Shown here: positions 36,116 to 45,076 of the stretch, one piece after another
Layout of the letters: the number at the start of each line of letters is the position of its first letter
Numbering within the stretch: the first letter of the stretch is position 1
NCBI RefSeq assembly: GCF_003697785.1
Contig: NZ_QOKZ01000013.1
Coordinates: 1-64,000 of the forward strand
DNA length: 64,000 nt
From: Paracoccus alkanivorans
GTDB taxonomy: Bacteria; Pseudomonadota; Alphaproteobacteria; Rhodobacterales; Rhodobacteraceae
Reading direction: 5' to 3'
Position numbers and translations under genes: made by a program
The notes under the pieces: generated by a model
The model's database searches: none
What the model saw: the letters and a program-made list of their open reading frames with translations, nothing else
Told to the model about the DNA's origin: nothing

Positions 36116-36822
36116 GCACGGTCGCGGAATTGTCTCTCCCGCCGCTGATATGGGCTGAGCCGGCAAGCGGCGATGCCCTCGATCATGCCTGCATGCGTGC
36201 GGCTGCCGGCTGCGATTCCGGACTGGTATCGTACCGGCTGGCGGCGGATAAGTTGCAGGCCGCCCTTGTCTTTGCCCCCGAGGTTCCGCTGGCGCGGGCC
36301 ATGGCGATGCTGCCGCTATGCGGTGTCAGCCTGCAGAACGCGCTCGGCGCGCTCGCCCCGCCCGAAGTGGCGATGCATCTCGACTGGAACGGCGGCATTC
36401 GCATCAACGGCGCCACCTGCGGGCGTTTCCGGGCGATTGCTCCGACCTTCGAGCCGCAGGCCGTGCCCGATTGGCTGGTGATCGGCTTTGCCCTGCCGCT
36501 GATTCCGCCCGATGACCACCCCGGGGACACTCCCGACCGGACATGGCTTTATGTCGAAGGCTGCGCTGATGTCTCTCCTCCAGCCCTGCTCGAAGCATGG
36601 GCACGCCACACGCTGCACTGGATCAACCGTTGGGAGCAAGAGGGCAACCGCCCCCTGCACGGCGAGTGGCGCGCATTGGCGCATGGGCTGGGTGAGGATA
36701 TGGTGCAAGGCGATGCCAGCGGGCAGTTCAGCGGCATCGACGAGGATTTCGGGATGCTGCTGCGTGACGGTGAAACCATCCGCCTGATCCCGCTGACCGA
36801 ACTTGTGGAGGTTCGCCGATGA
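36112..36822 (+). CDS. Biotin/lipoate-protein-ligase-like protein (DUF4444-type)
   Basis: 236 residues. PPLIWAEPASGDALDHACM at the start and the middle RTWLYVEGCADVSPPALLEA are reminiscent of the BirA/LplA superfamily proteins annotated with a C-terminal DUF4444 (here GEDMVQGDASGQFSGIDED, about 200-218). The lysine-rich nucleotide-binding motif of active ligases is not obvious, so ligase activity is doubtful. It overlaps the genes on both sides by 4 nt and belongs to the formate dehydrogenase companion operon. Confidence 0.7.
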   Translation: MSTVAELSLPPLIWAEPASGDALDHACMRAAAGCDSGLVSYRLAADKLQAALVFAPEVPLARAMAMLPLCGVSLQNALGALAPPEVAMHLDWNGGIRINGATCGRFRAIAPTFEPQAVPDWLVIGFALPLIPPDDHPGDTPDRTWLYVEGCADVSPPALLEAWARHTLHWINRWEQEGNRPLHGEWRALAHGLGEDMVQGDASGQFSGIDEDFGMLLRDGETIRLIPLTELVEVRR

Positions 36823-37298
36823 ATCTTGCCCGCGCGATCCATTTCGACGAAAGCGACCAGCATGTCTATGCCAGGCCCGCGCGCACCGGTGAATGGTGCG
36901 TCTCGGGAGGCTTCGAGTTCTCCAACTGGTCCGAGGCCGACCTGACCGGCAAGGCGCGGCAGGCCTTTGCCAATGGCTGGCTGGGGCTCGAAACCGGTGG
37001 ACGGGTGACCTTCGTCGCCGTCACCGCCATAGAGCCCGCCGAGATCACAGCCCTGACCGATCTGCTGGCCGAGCATTTCGTGACCTATTACGGTGCACCC
37101 TCTGCCGGGGAAGCGCGGCCTGTCGCGGTGGAAGAGATTTCCCAGATGGCCGACCTCTGCGCGGAACATCCGCCAAACACGCTTCTGGTCGTCGCCCGCG
37201 AGTTGACACAGGCAGGTGTGCGGGAGGCCTATCGCATCATCGAGCCACGGGAAGCCGGGCTGGACCAATTCGCGATCCACGGCGGGACGGAGGAGTAG
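36819..37298 (+). CDS. DUF6505-like protein
   Basis: 159 residues, starting MNLARAIHFDESDQHVYARP, with GEWCVSGGFEFSNW and ARQAFANGWLGL. I associate this with DUF6505, found at the end of similar operons. No membrane segment or metal motif is visible. It overlaps the preceding gene (ATGA) and is the last gene of the rightward formate dehydrogenase operon. Function unknown. Confidence 0.7.
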   Translation: MNLARAIHFDESDQHVYARPARTGEWCVSGGFEFSNWSEADLTGKARQAFANGWLGLETGGRVTFVAVTAIEPAEITALTDLLAEHFVTYYGAPSAGEARPVAVEEISQMADLCAEHPPNTLLVVARELTQAGVREAYRIIEPREAGLDQFAIHGGTEE

Positions 37299-37304
37299 CG
37301 GCTT

Positions 37305-37321
37305 TGCCGGTTCCTCCGGCA
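37305..37321 (+). other. Short stem-loop after the ferredoxin-Mrp operon
   Basis: TGCCGG / CCGGCA with a TTCCT loop, 6 nt after the last stop codon. It is compact and well placed for a terminator, but no T-run follows. A second perfect stem (CCGGCG - GGAT - CGCCGG) is at 37451-37466. The rest of the 37299-37493 gap shows no recognisable gene. Confidence 0.4.
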
Positions 37322-37493
37322 GCACATTCGCTGCCGAAATTCCTGCTGGCCCATCATGCGGAACGGATCCGGGAACCGGCAAGGCAGAATCTGTCTTTCG
37401 AACTCTATCCGAACCCGCCGCAAATACTATTCCGGTCATCGGTGTTCGCGCCGGCGGGATCGCCGGAACACAGGGATATGTGAAGGGAGCATA

Positions 37494-37631
37494 ATGATCG
37501 GGGGGCAGGCAATCACCACGACCTGCAGGGAGATACCTGGTGTGCCTGAAGCCGCACTCAAAACAATTCTCCATCCAAAGCGCCTACTTCATTGCGGCAG
37601 GCCCTGTCCGCCGCTAAGTTTGCCGCAATAG
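37494..37631 (+). CDS. Possible 45-residue protein of unknown function
   Basis: ATG with AAGGGAG 4 nt upstream. The product starts MIGGQAITTTCREIPGVPEA and ends HCGRPCPPLSLPQ, with three cysteines and no membrane segment. It lies alone between the ferredoxin operon and the purine nucleoside phosphorylase gene. The ribosome binding site is the main support; composition is not clearly coding, and I recognise no family. Confidence 0.3.
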   Translation: MIGGQAITTTCREIPGVPEAALKTILHPKRLLHCGRPCPPLSLPQ

Positions 37632-37681
37632 CGCCAATGTCCACTACAAGACTTTGGTTGGAATGCGATATTGGAGATTTC

Positions 37682-38485
37682 ATGAGCGCTGAACTCGCCG
37701 CTCTCATCCGTGAGCGCGCAGGTGATGAGCCGCCCGAATACGGCTTGATCCTTGGCTCCGGCCTTGGCCATCTGGCGCAATCCGTCGAGGGCGTGGCGAT
37801 TCCCTATGACGATCTGCCGGGCTTTCCCCATGCCGGCGTCTCGGGCCATGTGCCGCAACTGGTCATCGGGCAGCTTGAGGGCCGCCGCGTCGCCGTTTTC
37901 GGGGGGCGGTCGCATTACTACGAATCGGGCCGCGCCGATGCCATGCGCCCGGGCCTCGAAGTGCTGGCCGCGCTTGGCTGCGGCAAGCTGATCCTGACCA
38001 ATGCTGCCGGGTCGCTGCGCGCGGATATCCCGCCGGGCGGGCTGATGCTGCTGAACGACCACATCGCCTTCGCGGGAACCAACCCGCTGATCGGGGAAAA
38101 GACCGATGCCCGCTTCGTCCCCCTGACGGATGCGCATGACATCGCGATCCGCACCGCTCTGGCGGATGCCGCCGCCGCCGAGGATATCGAGCTTCCTCAA
38201 GGCGTCTATTGCTGGTTCTCGGGTCCCAGCTTCGAAACCCCGGCCGAGATCCGCGCCGCGCGAATCCTTGGCGCCGATGCGGTCGGCATGTCGACGGTGC
38301 CGGAAATCATCCTCGCGCGTTTCCTGGGCATCCGCTGCGCCGCCATCTCGGTCATCACCAATATGGGCGCCGGACTCAGCGACGAGGCGATCAGCCACGA
38401 GCACACCAAGGCCATGGCCCCGATGGGGGCGGCCAAACTGGAGAAACTGCTCCGCCGTTTTCTCAGGGACGGTTCCGTGACATAG
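37682..38485 (+). CDS. Purine nucleoside phosphorylase (trimeric type)
   Basis: 267 residues from ATG 37682 (GGAG 5 nt upstream); the longer frame reaches into the intergenic gap. The motifs LGSGLG, GRSHYYE, TNAAGSLR, WFSGPSFETPAEIRAAR, GMSTVPE and ITNMGAG are those of the PNP/MTAP family and bind phosphate, ribose and base. It phosphorolyses purine nucleosides for salvage. The residues after GAGLS fit PNP better than MTA phosphorylase. It is convergent with the ectoine operon. Confidence 0.93.
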   Translation: MSAELAALIRERAGDEPPEYGLILGSGLGHLAQSVEGVAIPYDDLPGFPHAGVSGHVPQLVIGQLEGRRVAVFGGRSHYYESGRADAMRPGLEVLAALGCGKLILTNAAGSLRADIPPGGLMLLNDHIAFAGTNPLIGEKTDARFVPLTDAHDIAIRTALADAAAAEDIELPQGVYCWFSGPSFETPAEIRAARILGADAVGMSTVPEIILARFLGIRCAAISVITNMGAGLSDEAISHEHTKAMAPMGAAKLEKLLRRFLRDGSVT

Positions 38486-38497
38486 GGCTGCCGAACA

Positions 38498-39499
38498 CTA
38501 CCCCGCGCCCTGACGAACCGCGATCACGGCAAGGCAATCACCGGACTGGACCAGGCCCGGGAAATGCCGGGCGGCAATCACCCCGGTGCGATTGGCGAGC
38601 ACTTCGACGGGCTCGACGCCAGTGCGGTCGGGCGGCCAGATGCGAGCGATCGGCTGTCCCGACCGGACCTCGTCACCAAGATCGGCCAGCGGATGCATCA
38701 GCCCGTCCCGGCCGGCGAAATGGAAACACTCTCCCCCCGGCATGTCCAGCATCTGCGCATCTTTCGCGGATTCCACCTCTCCTGCCAGGATGCCGGAATG
38801 ACGCAGGACGTTCCTTGCCCCCCGGATGGCGATCTCGGCAGAGCGTGCGGTAGCGGTTCCGCCTCCACCCAGCTCGGTCGTCACGAAGACCTTGCCCTGG
38901 CTTTCGACTGCCGTGTCGAACATGCCGACGCTGTCGATTTCCAGCATCATCATGCTGTAGGGCGCGCCGAATGCCTTGACCGCTTCCACGCAAGCCGCCT
39001 GCTGCCGCTTGTCGTCAAGATAGTGCGCCGCCGCATAGGGCAGGAAATCCAGCGTCTTTCCGCCCGAGTGGTAATCGAGCACGACATCGGCCATCGGCAC
39101 CAGCACATCGTTGAAGTAGTTGGCGATCTTCTGGCTTACGGTGCCGTCCGGACGCCCCGGAAAGGCGCGGTTCAAATTCACCTGATCGATGGGGCTGACC
39201 CGCGCGCCGGCCCGGAAGGCAGGATAGTTCATATAGGGCACGATGATGATGCGGCCGGTCACATCGGCCGGATCGATCTCCCATGCCAGTTGCTGCAGCG
39301 CAATGGGCCCCTCGTATTCATCGCCGTGATTGCCCCCGGTCAACAGCGCCACCGGCCCCTCGCCATTGGCGATCACCGTGACCGGGATCATCACGCTACC
39401 CCATGCGCTGTCATTGCGCGAATAGGGCAGGCGCAGGAACCCATGCTGCTTGCCCTGCCCGTCCAGCGGGATCGTCGGTTGGATCGGATTGGCCGTCAT
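38498..39499 (-). CDS. doeB: N-alpha-acetyl-L-2,4-diaminobutyrate deacetylase (EutE)
   Basis: 333 residues from ATG 39499, overlapping the doeA stop (ATGA). Zinc-site motifs of the succinylglutamate desuccinylase/aspartoacylase family: GGNHGDEYEG (about 54-63), DYHSGGKTLDF and TTELGGGG. It removes acetate from N-alpha-acetyl-diaminobutyrate made by DoeA, giving L-2,4-diaminobutyrate. It is the last gene of the leftward ectoine operon. Confidence 0.93.
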   Translation of the reverse strand: MTANPIQPTIPLDGQGKQHGFLRLPYSRNDSAWGSVMIPVTVIANGEGPVALLTGGNHGDEYEGPIALQQLAWEIDPADVTGRIIIVPYMNYPAFRAGARVSPIDQVNLNRAFPGRPDGTVSQKIANYFNDVLVPMADVVLDYHSGGKTLDFLPYAAAHYLDDKRQQAACVEAVKAFGAPYSMMMLEIDSVGMFDTAVESQGKVFVTTELGGGGTATARSAEIAIRGARNVLRHSGILAGEVESAKDAQMLDMPGGECFHFAGRDGLMHPLADLGDEVRSGQPIARIWPPDRTGVEPVEVLANRTGVIAARHFPGLVQSGDCLAVIAVRQGAG

Positions 39500-40692
39500 G
39501 ACTTCACCAGCATCCGGCGCGGGATATTGCACAGCAGTTCCGGCTCGCGCTCGGTGATAACGATGGATTCGGTGGTCTCGTAACCCCAGTCCTCCATCCA
39601 CAATCCGGTCATGAAATGGAAGGTCATGCCCGGCTTCAGCTCGGTCCGGTCGCCACGGCGCAGCGACATGGTGCGCTCGCCCCAATCGGGCGGATAGGAC
39701 AGCCCGATAGGGTAGCCGGTGCGGTTGTCCTTCTCGATCCCGTATCGGTCCAGCACGGTAAAGAAGGCCGCCGCGATATCCTCGCAGGTATTGCCCGCCC
39801 GGGCGGCATGAAGCCCGGCCTCCATCCCTTCCAGCACCGCTTTCTCGGCGTCGAGAATCTCTTGCGGAGGCTTGCCCAGGAAGATCGTCCGCGACAGCGG
39901 CACGTGATAACGCTGGTAACAGCCGGCAATCTCGAAGAAGGTGCCTTCATTCTCCCTCATCGGCTGGTCGTCCCAGGTCAGATGCGGCGCCGCGGCGTCG
40001 GGTCCTGAAGGCAATAGCGGCACGATAGCCGGATAATCGCCGCCGTGACTGGACCATTCGTCATAGCGCAGACCGGCATCATAGATCTCGGCCACGAGAT
40101 CGCATTTGCGCATGCCCACCTCGACCTTGTCGGCGATACGGCGATGCATCCGCTCAACGATACGGGCGGCCTTGCGCATATAGGCCAGTTCCTTCGGGGT
40201 CTTGACCGCACGCTGCCAGTTCACCAGCCCCGTCGCATCGAGGATCTGGGCTTCGGGCAGGCCATAGACCAGCCTTTCATGCGCCTTGGCGGAATACCAG
40301 TAATTGTCCATCTCGACGCCGATGAAGCCGCGATGCCAGTTGCGGTCGGCAAGCTGCGCCCACAGGTAGTCCATCGGGTGACGCTCGACCGATTGCACAT
40401 AGAAGTCGGGATAGCCGATAATGTTCTCCTCGCCCATCCAGACGGTTCGCAGCGCGCCATTGGCGTCCTGCCCACGGCCGAACCAGATCGGCGCACCCTC
40501 GGGGCCGACGATCACGCATTGATGGACATAGAAGGACCAGCCATCGTAGCCGGTCAGCCAGGCCATGTTGGAGGGGTCGGAAACGATCAGCAGGTCGAGG
40601 CCCAGCTTGGCCATGCTGGAACGTGTCTTTTTCAGGCGCTCTTCGTATTCCTCGGTCGAGAAACGTTCGGGGGTCCTTTGCAATTCGGGCAT
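39496..40692 (-). CDS. doeA: Ectoine hydrolase (EutD)
   Basis: 398 residues, M24 aminopeptidase/creatinase fold. An N-terminal creatinase-like domain has LIVSDPSNMAWLTGYDGWSF; the C-terminal pita-bread domain has RYDEWSSHGGDYPAIVPL, GTFFEIAGCYQRYHVPLSRT and ETTESIVITERE. It opens the ectoine ring to N-alpha-acetyl-L-2,4-diaminobutyrate. The gene starts directly after the eutC stop. Confidence 0.94.
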   Translation of the reverse strand: MPELQRTPERFSTEEYEERLKKTRSSMAKLGLDLLIVSDPSNMAWLTGYDGWSFYVHQCVIVGPEGAPIWFGRGQDANGALRTVWMGEENIIGYPDFYVQSVERHPMDYLWAQLADRNWHRGFIGVEMDNYWYSAKAHERLVYGLPEAQILDATGLVNWQRAVKTPKELAYMRKAARIVERMHRRIADKVEVGMRKCDLVAEIYDAGLRYDEWSSHGGDYPAIVPLLPSGPDAAAPHLTWDDQPMRENEGTFFEIAGCYQRYHVPLSRTIFLGKPPQEILDAEKAVLEGMEAGLHAARAGNTCEDIAAAFFTVLDRYGIEKDNRTGYPIGLSYPPDWGERTMSLRRGDRTELKPGMTFHFMTGLWMEDWGYETTESIVITEREPELLCNIPRRMLVKS

Positions 40693-41661
40693 TCAGTGGT
40701 CTTTCGAAAACGCGGCAAGCGCGTGGGTGGCAATAGCGGTGTCCTGCACGCCGGTTCCGGTCAGGTCGGCGATGGTAATTTGTTCTGGGCTAGTGCGGCC
40801 GGGATGGCTGCCGGTAATGATATTGCCCAGTTCGGGAATCTCATCCACATCGGTCAGCACTCCGGTTTCCAGCGCCGCCCGCAATTCCCCCATCAGCCGC
40901 GTCTGGCTGACCCTGTCGGCGACATAAAGATCGGCGCGGTCAAGGCAATGCGGGTCCAACTCGTTCTTGCCCGCCTGGTCGCTGCCCATCGCGGTGACAT
41001 GCTGGCCGGGGCGCAGCCAATCGGCTTGCAGGATCGGCTGGCTGGCAGGCGTCGTGGTGACGATGACATCGGCGAACGCGACGGCCTCCGCCGGATCGGC
41101 CAAGGCGCGGCAGCGGATGCCCTCGGTGGTCATCTCTTCGGCCATGGCCTGCGCCTTGGCGTGGTCGCGCGCCCAGATCACGGCCTCTTCGATGGGGCGC
41201 ACCAGCGCAAGAGAGCGCAACTGCATCCGCGCCTGCAACCCGGCGCCAAAGATCGCCGCCCGGCGCGCATCCGCGCGCGCCAGATGCCGCGCCGCCACAC
41301 CGCCTGCGGCCGCCGTGCGCACATCGGTCAGGTAGCCGTTATCGAGCAGCACCGCGCTCACCCGCCCGGTTTCCGAGGACAGCAGCACCATCAGCCCCGA
41401 AGTCGATGGCAGCCCCTTGGAGGGATTGTCGAAAAACCCCGGAGACAGCTTGACCGCAAAGCCCGGCAATCCCGGCACATAGGCGGTTTTCACGTCCAGT
41501 TCGCCATTCACGTCCGGCATATGCATGGACAGGACCGGCGGCATGACGACGCCGCCACCGGCCAGGGTGGCAAACGCGTTCTCGACCACGTCAATCGCGG
41601 CCAGATCCAGATCGACACGCTCGCGAAGCTGGTCTTCGGAGAGAATAAGAATATCGCTCAT
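40693..41661 (-). CDS. eutC: Hydroxyectoine utilization protein EutC (ornithine cyclodeaminase family)
   Basis: 322 residues of the ornithine cyclodeaminase/mu-crystallin family: PVLSMHMPDVNGELDVKTAY, GLMVLLSSETGRVSAVLLD and the Rossmann segment RRAAIFGAGLQARMQLRSL (about 133-151). With EutA and EutB it is thought to convert hydroxyectoine to ectoine. The start overlaps the eutB stop (ATGA). Confidence 0.92.
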   Translation of the reverse strand: MSDILILSEDQLRERVDLDLAAIDVVENAFATLAGGGVVMPPVLSMHMPDVNGELDVKTAYVPGLPGFAVKLSPGFFDNPSKGLPSTSGLMVLLSSETGRVSAVLLDNGYLTDVRTAAAGGVAARHLARADARRAAIFGAGLQARMQLRSLALVRPIEEAVIWARDHAKAQAMAEEMTTEGIRCRALADPAEAVAFADVIVTTTPASQPILQADWLRPGQHVTAMGSDQAGKNELDPHCLDRADLYVADRVSQTRLMGELRAALETGVLTDVDEIPELGNIITGSHPGRTSPEQITIADLTGTGVQDTAIATHALAAFSKDH

Positions 41662-42614
41662 GAAACACCTTCAACAATTTCGGCATGGCGGGCGGGATCG
41701 ATATTCCCTCCCGACAGGATCAGCACCAGGGGACCATTCCCGGCGCGCAACTTGCCCGCAAGCACGGCCCCCGCCCCTACGGCGGCGGCCCCTTCCACGG
41801 TCTCGCCATCCTCGATGGCAAGGTGGCGGATGCCGGCGGCGATCTCGTCTTCGGTCAGCAGGATCAATTCGTCCATCAAGTCTCGGACCATTGGAAAGGT
41901 CAGCCGGTTCTGCAGACCGATCCCGCCGCCCAGGCTGTCGGCCAGCGTCTCGACCTCCTCGACCTCGACCGGGTGACCGGCCGCAAGGCTGGCCGCCATC
42001 GCCGCCCCCTTCTCCATGCTGATCCCGACGATGCGAATGTCCGGTTTCAGCGATTTCGCGGCCAGCGCAACCCCGGCCAGCAGCCCCCCGCCCGATAGTG
42101 GCACGGCGAGGGTGGCCGTATCGGGAATCTGCCGCAGGATTTCCATGCCCAGGGTCCCCTGCCCCGCGATCACGTCGGGATGGTCGAAAGGCGGGATTAG
42201 CGCGAAACCTTCGTCATGTTTCAGGCGATAAGCTTCTTCGAAAGCCTCGTCCTGGCTGGTGCCGATCACCCGTGCCTCCGCCCCCAACGCCTCGATCGCC
42301 GCCAGCTTGTTCTGCGGGACAAGGCGCGAGACGCAGATGATCGCGGGTATTCCCAACTGCTTTGCGGCATGGGCCAGTGCCCGCCCGTGATTGCCGGTCG
42401 AAGCGGTGGTCACGCCGGCGACATCTCCCAATCGCGCCACGGCGTTCGAGGCCCCGCGCAGCTTGAACGCCCCGGTGTCCTGTTTATGCTCGCATTTCAG
42501 CCAGACCGTTCCTCCCGCTAGCCGCGACAGGCTGGCTGATGGTTTGACCGGGGTTTCACGGACCATAGCGCGGATCCGTTCCGCCGCCGCGGCGATATCA
42601 TCAATTGTTACCAT
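41658..42614 (-). CDS. eutB: Hydroxyectoine utilization dehydratase EutB
   Basis: 318 residues, PLP fold type II (threonine dehydratase-like). The PLP lysine is in KQDTGAFKLRGASNA (about 46-60); the phosphate-binding loop SGGGLLAGVAL (about 174-184) and the asparagine in TASTGNHGRALAHAA are also visible. Proposed to remove the hydroxyl group in the hydroxyectoine branch. It overlaps eutA by 7 nt. Confidence 0.92.
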   Translation of the reverse strand: MVTIDDIAAAAERIRAMVRETPVKPSASLSRLAGGTVWLKCEHKQDTGAFKLRGASNAVARLGDVAGVTTASTGNHGRALAHAAKQLGIPAIICVSRLVPQNKLAAIEALGAEARVIGTSQDEAFEEAYRLKHDEGFALIPPFDHPDVIAGQGTLGMEILRQIPDTATLAVPLSGGGLLAGVALAAKSLKPDIRIVGISMEKGAAMAASLAAGHPVEVEEVETLADSLGGGIGLQNRLTFPMVRDLMDELILLTEDEIAAGIRHLAIEDGETVEGAAAVGAGAVLAGKLRAGNGPLVLILSGGNIDPARHAEIVEGVS

Positions 42615-43312
42615 GTCCGGACCTTGAAAAGTTGGCCCGGCCCCTCGGCCGGGATTTGGGCAATATCGAGCATCGACCAGAACAGCGCCTGATTGGAGCT
42701 GAGAACCGGTTTACCCAGTTCCGCCTCGATCTCCTCGATGACCGGAACGGCAGGCAAGGCGGTGCAGGACATGAACAGGGCCTCGGCATCGGGGTGATCC
42801 GAATCGAGTGCAAAACGAATGACCTTTTCGGGAGGCAGCAGCGCCATGTCGCGGTCATCGGCGTAACCCATCGCATGGCGAGATACCACGCCCACCCCAT
42901 GGGTCGCGAAGTAATCCCCCACCAGATCCGACGCTTCCTGCATGTAAGGCGTCATCAGAGCGATCCTTTGGACCCCAAGCGCCGCGAAGCCCCGCAAAGC
43001 CGCACCTGCCGGCGTCGTCACCGGCGCCCTGTCACCAATCGCCTCCTGCACCTTGGGACCCAGCACCGCCGAGGCCGAGGTGCAGGCGAAGCCAATGCCC
43101 TTCAATTCGACTCCGGGCACCAGGATATCGGCCGCCGCCCGCAGGCGGGGGCCGGTCTTGCGCAGGTTTTCCGCAGTGGTGGGATTGTCGAACGCAATCC
43201 GCGTCACATGCAGGCGGCAGCCCTCGGGCAGCAGCCGTGCAGCATCACCCTCGATCGTGAGATCGGTGGCCAGGGCGATCAGCCCGAACCGGGATAGCTT
43301 GTCGCGCCACAT
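42608..43312 (-). CDS. eutA: Ectoine utilization protein EutA (maleate isomerase / Asp-Glu racemase family)
   Basis: 234 residues with the two catalytic-type cysteines of the family, in GFACTSASAVLG (about 95-106) and FMSCTALPAV (about 186-195). It belongs to the hydroxyectoine branch with EutB and EutC; the exact chemistry is not settled as far as I know. The gene lies 18 nt after usp in the same operon. Confidence 0.9.
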   Translation of the reverse strand: MWRDKLSRFGLIALATDLTIEGDAARLLPEGCRLHVTRIAFDNPTTAENLRKTGPRLRAAADILVPGVELKGIGFACTSASAVLGPKVQEAIGDRAPVTTPAGAALRGFAALGVQRIALMTPYMQEASDLVGDYFATHGVGVVSRHAMGYADDRDMALLPPEKVIRFALDSDHPDAEALFMSCTALPAVPVIEEIEAELGKPVLSSNQALFWSMLDIAQIPAEGPGQLFKVRTW

Positions 43313-43330
43313 GTAGGATGCTGCCCTCCC

Positions 43331-43774
43331 TCACACGACCAGGACCGGGCAGTCGGCAGTGCCCGTAACCTTGTGGCTGACCGAGCCCAGCAGATAGCTT
43401 TCGGTCGCGCCGAGCCCGCGCGAACCGAGGACGATCAGGTCGCAGGCCTTGTCATTCGCCATGGCGACGATGGTCCGGGCGGGCTGCCCGGCCTTGATGA
43501 AGGCGCTCACATGCTCCACCCCGGCATCCTTGGCATGACTCTTGGCGAAATCGGCGGCCTCGCGCGCGGCGCTGCGCATCGTCTCGTCCAGGTTGCTGCC
43601 CGGCTCGGAACTGCCGCGCACCATGGAAAGCGACGCCTCCAGCATCGAATGATGGCGATAGACCGTCACGATGATCAGATGCGCCTTGCACAGCTTGGCC
43701 AGCTCGGTCGCCTTGATCAGTGCCCGCTCGGCCCCGATCGAGCCGTCGTAGGGAACCAGTATCCGTTCGAACAT
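43331..43774 (-). CDS. Universal stress protein of the ectoine transporter locus (TeaD-like)
   Basis: 147 residues with the UspA fold: MFERILVPYDGSIGAERALI at the start and the ATP-binding loop GSRGLGATESYLLGSVSHKV near the end. In ectoine TRAP loci a Usp of this kind sits after the permease gene; TeaD of Halomonas regulates the transporter and binds ATP. It follows uehC by 12 nt. Confidence 0.9.
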   Translation of the reverse strand: MFERILVPYDGSIGAERALIKATELAKLCKAHLIIVTVYRHHSMLEASLSMVRGSSEPGSNLDETMRSAAREAADFAKSHAKDAGVEHVSAFIKAGQPARTIVAMANDKACDLIVLGSRGLGATESYLLGSVSHKVTGTADCPVLVV

Positions 43775-43786
43775 CGCGGCCTCCCT

Positions 43787-45073
43787 CTAGTATCCAAAGG
43801 CCAGATCGCGCAGGAACAGCGCTATCTGCGGGAAAAAGATCAGCAGCACCGCGACCGACAACAGCATCAGGATGAAGGGCGGTGTGCCGCGGATCACCTC
43901 GACATAGGGCCGCTTGAAGATCGCGATGGCGGTAAAGATATCACAACCGAATGGCGGTGTCGCGCTGCCGATGGCGACCTGCAGAGTGATGATCGTGCCG
44001 ACCAGCACCGGGTCGAGGCCGACCGATTTCACCACCGGCGCGAAGATCGGCACGAAGATCAGGATCACCACGATCGGATCGACGAACATGCAGCCGATGA
44101 AGAAGGCGATCGAAATGGTGAAAAGCACGCCATATTGCCCCATCTGGTCGATCCCGATGGCGCCAAGGATCTGCTGCGGGATCTGGGCAAAGCTGATGAC
44201 ATAGGAAAACGCCGCCCCCGCCCCGACAAGGATGAACACCACGGCGGTGATCAGCCCGGTCGATTTCGCCGTGGCATAAAGCGTCTTCAGGTCCATTTCC
44301 CGGAACACCACCATTTCCAGGAGCAGCGCGTATAGCACACAGGCCGCGGCCGCCTCGGTCGGCGAGAAGATACCGCCATAGATGCCACCGATGACGATGG
44401 CGGGAAACCCTAGTGGCCACAGAGCGCGTTGGAACGCCCGCCCACGCTCGGCCCAGGTTGCCTTGGGTTCGGTCGGGACGTTGTTCCTGATAGCGTAGAT
44501 ATAGGAATAGATCGAGAACAGCACCAGGATCAGCAGTCCCGGCCCGATCCCCGCGATGAACAGTTCCGCGATCGAGGTGCCCGAGACGACGCCATAGATG
44601 ATCATGCCGATGGACGGAGGGATCAGAAAGGCGATGTCGGAGGAATTCACGATCAGCGCGAGGATGAAGCTGTCGTTATACCCCGCCTTCAGCATCCTCG
44701 GGCGCAGCGGACCACCGACGGCGACCACGGTGGCCTGGGTCGAGCCGGAAACCGCGCCGAACATGGTGCAGGCGCCGGCCGTGGCCACTGCAAGCCCGCC
44801 TTTCAGGTGACCGACAAAGGCCATCACCAGATCGATCAGCCGGGTCGCGGACTGCCCGCGCGTCATGATATCGGCGGCGAAGATGAACATCGGCACGGCG
44901 ATCAGGCTGGCGGGGCGAATCCCGGCCATGATCTGCTGCACCATGGTATCAAGCTGTGAGAACCCTCCAAAAATGCCGATGAAGCCGATCAGCGATCCTG
45001 CTATCAGCGGGATCATCATCGGGAAACCCAGCAGCAAGAGGACGATCATCGTTCCGAAAATAGCCCAGACCAT
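43787..45073 (-). CDS. uehC: Ectoine/hydroxyectoine TRAP transporter, large permease (DctM)
   Basis: 428 residues with about 12 membrane helices and the DctM-family pattern GTMIVLLLLGFPMMIPLI, FGAVSGSTQATVVAVGG and SVGLDPVLVGTIITLQVAIG. It is the sodium-coupled transport subunit and works with UehB and UehA. It starts 3 nt after uehB. Confidence 0.93.
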   Translation of the reverse strand: MVWAIFGTMIVLLLLGFPMMIPLIAGSLIGFIGIFGGFSQLDTMVQQIMAGIRPASLIAVPMFIFAADIMTRGQSATRLIDLVMAFVGHLKGGLAVATAGACTMFGAVSGSTQATVVAVGGPLRPRMLKAGYNDSFILALIVNSSDIAFLIPPSIGMIIYGVVSGTSIAELFIAGIGPGLLILVLFSIYSYIYAIRNNVPTEPKATWAERGRAFQRALWPLGFPAIVIGGIYGGIFSPTEAAAACVLYALLLEMVVFREMDLKTLYATAKSTGLITAVVFILVGAGAAFSYVISFAQIPQQILGAIGIDQMGQYGVLFTISIAFFIGCMFVDPIVVILIFVPIFAPVVKSVGLDPVLVGTIITLQVAIGSATPPFGCDIFTAIAIFKRPYVEVIRGTPPFILMLLSVAVLLIFFPQIALFLRDLAFGY

Positions 45074-45076
45074 GGC

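Noticed and set aside
37299..37493. Possible fdhD or mobA fragment after the ferredoxin operon
   Set aside because: No conserved FdhD cysteine motif or MobA nucleotide-binding motif in any frame; treated as intergenic.
40045..41976. 643-codon plus-strand frame opposite doeA and eutC
   Set aside because: No ribosome binding site or family pattern; it is a by-product of third-position GC bias.
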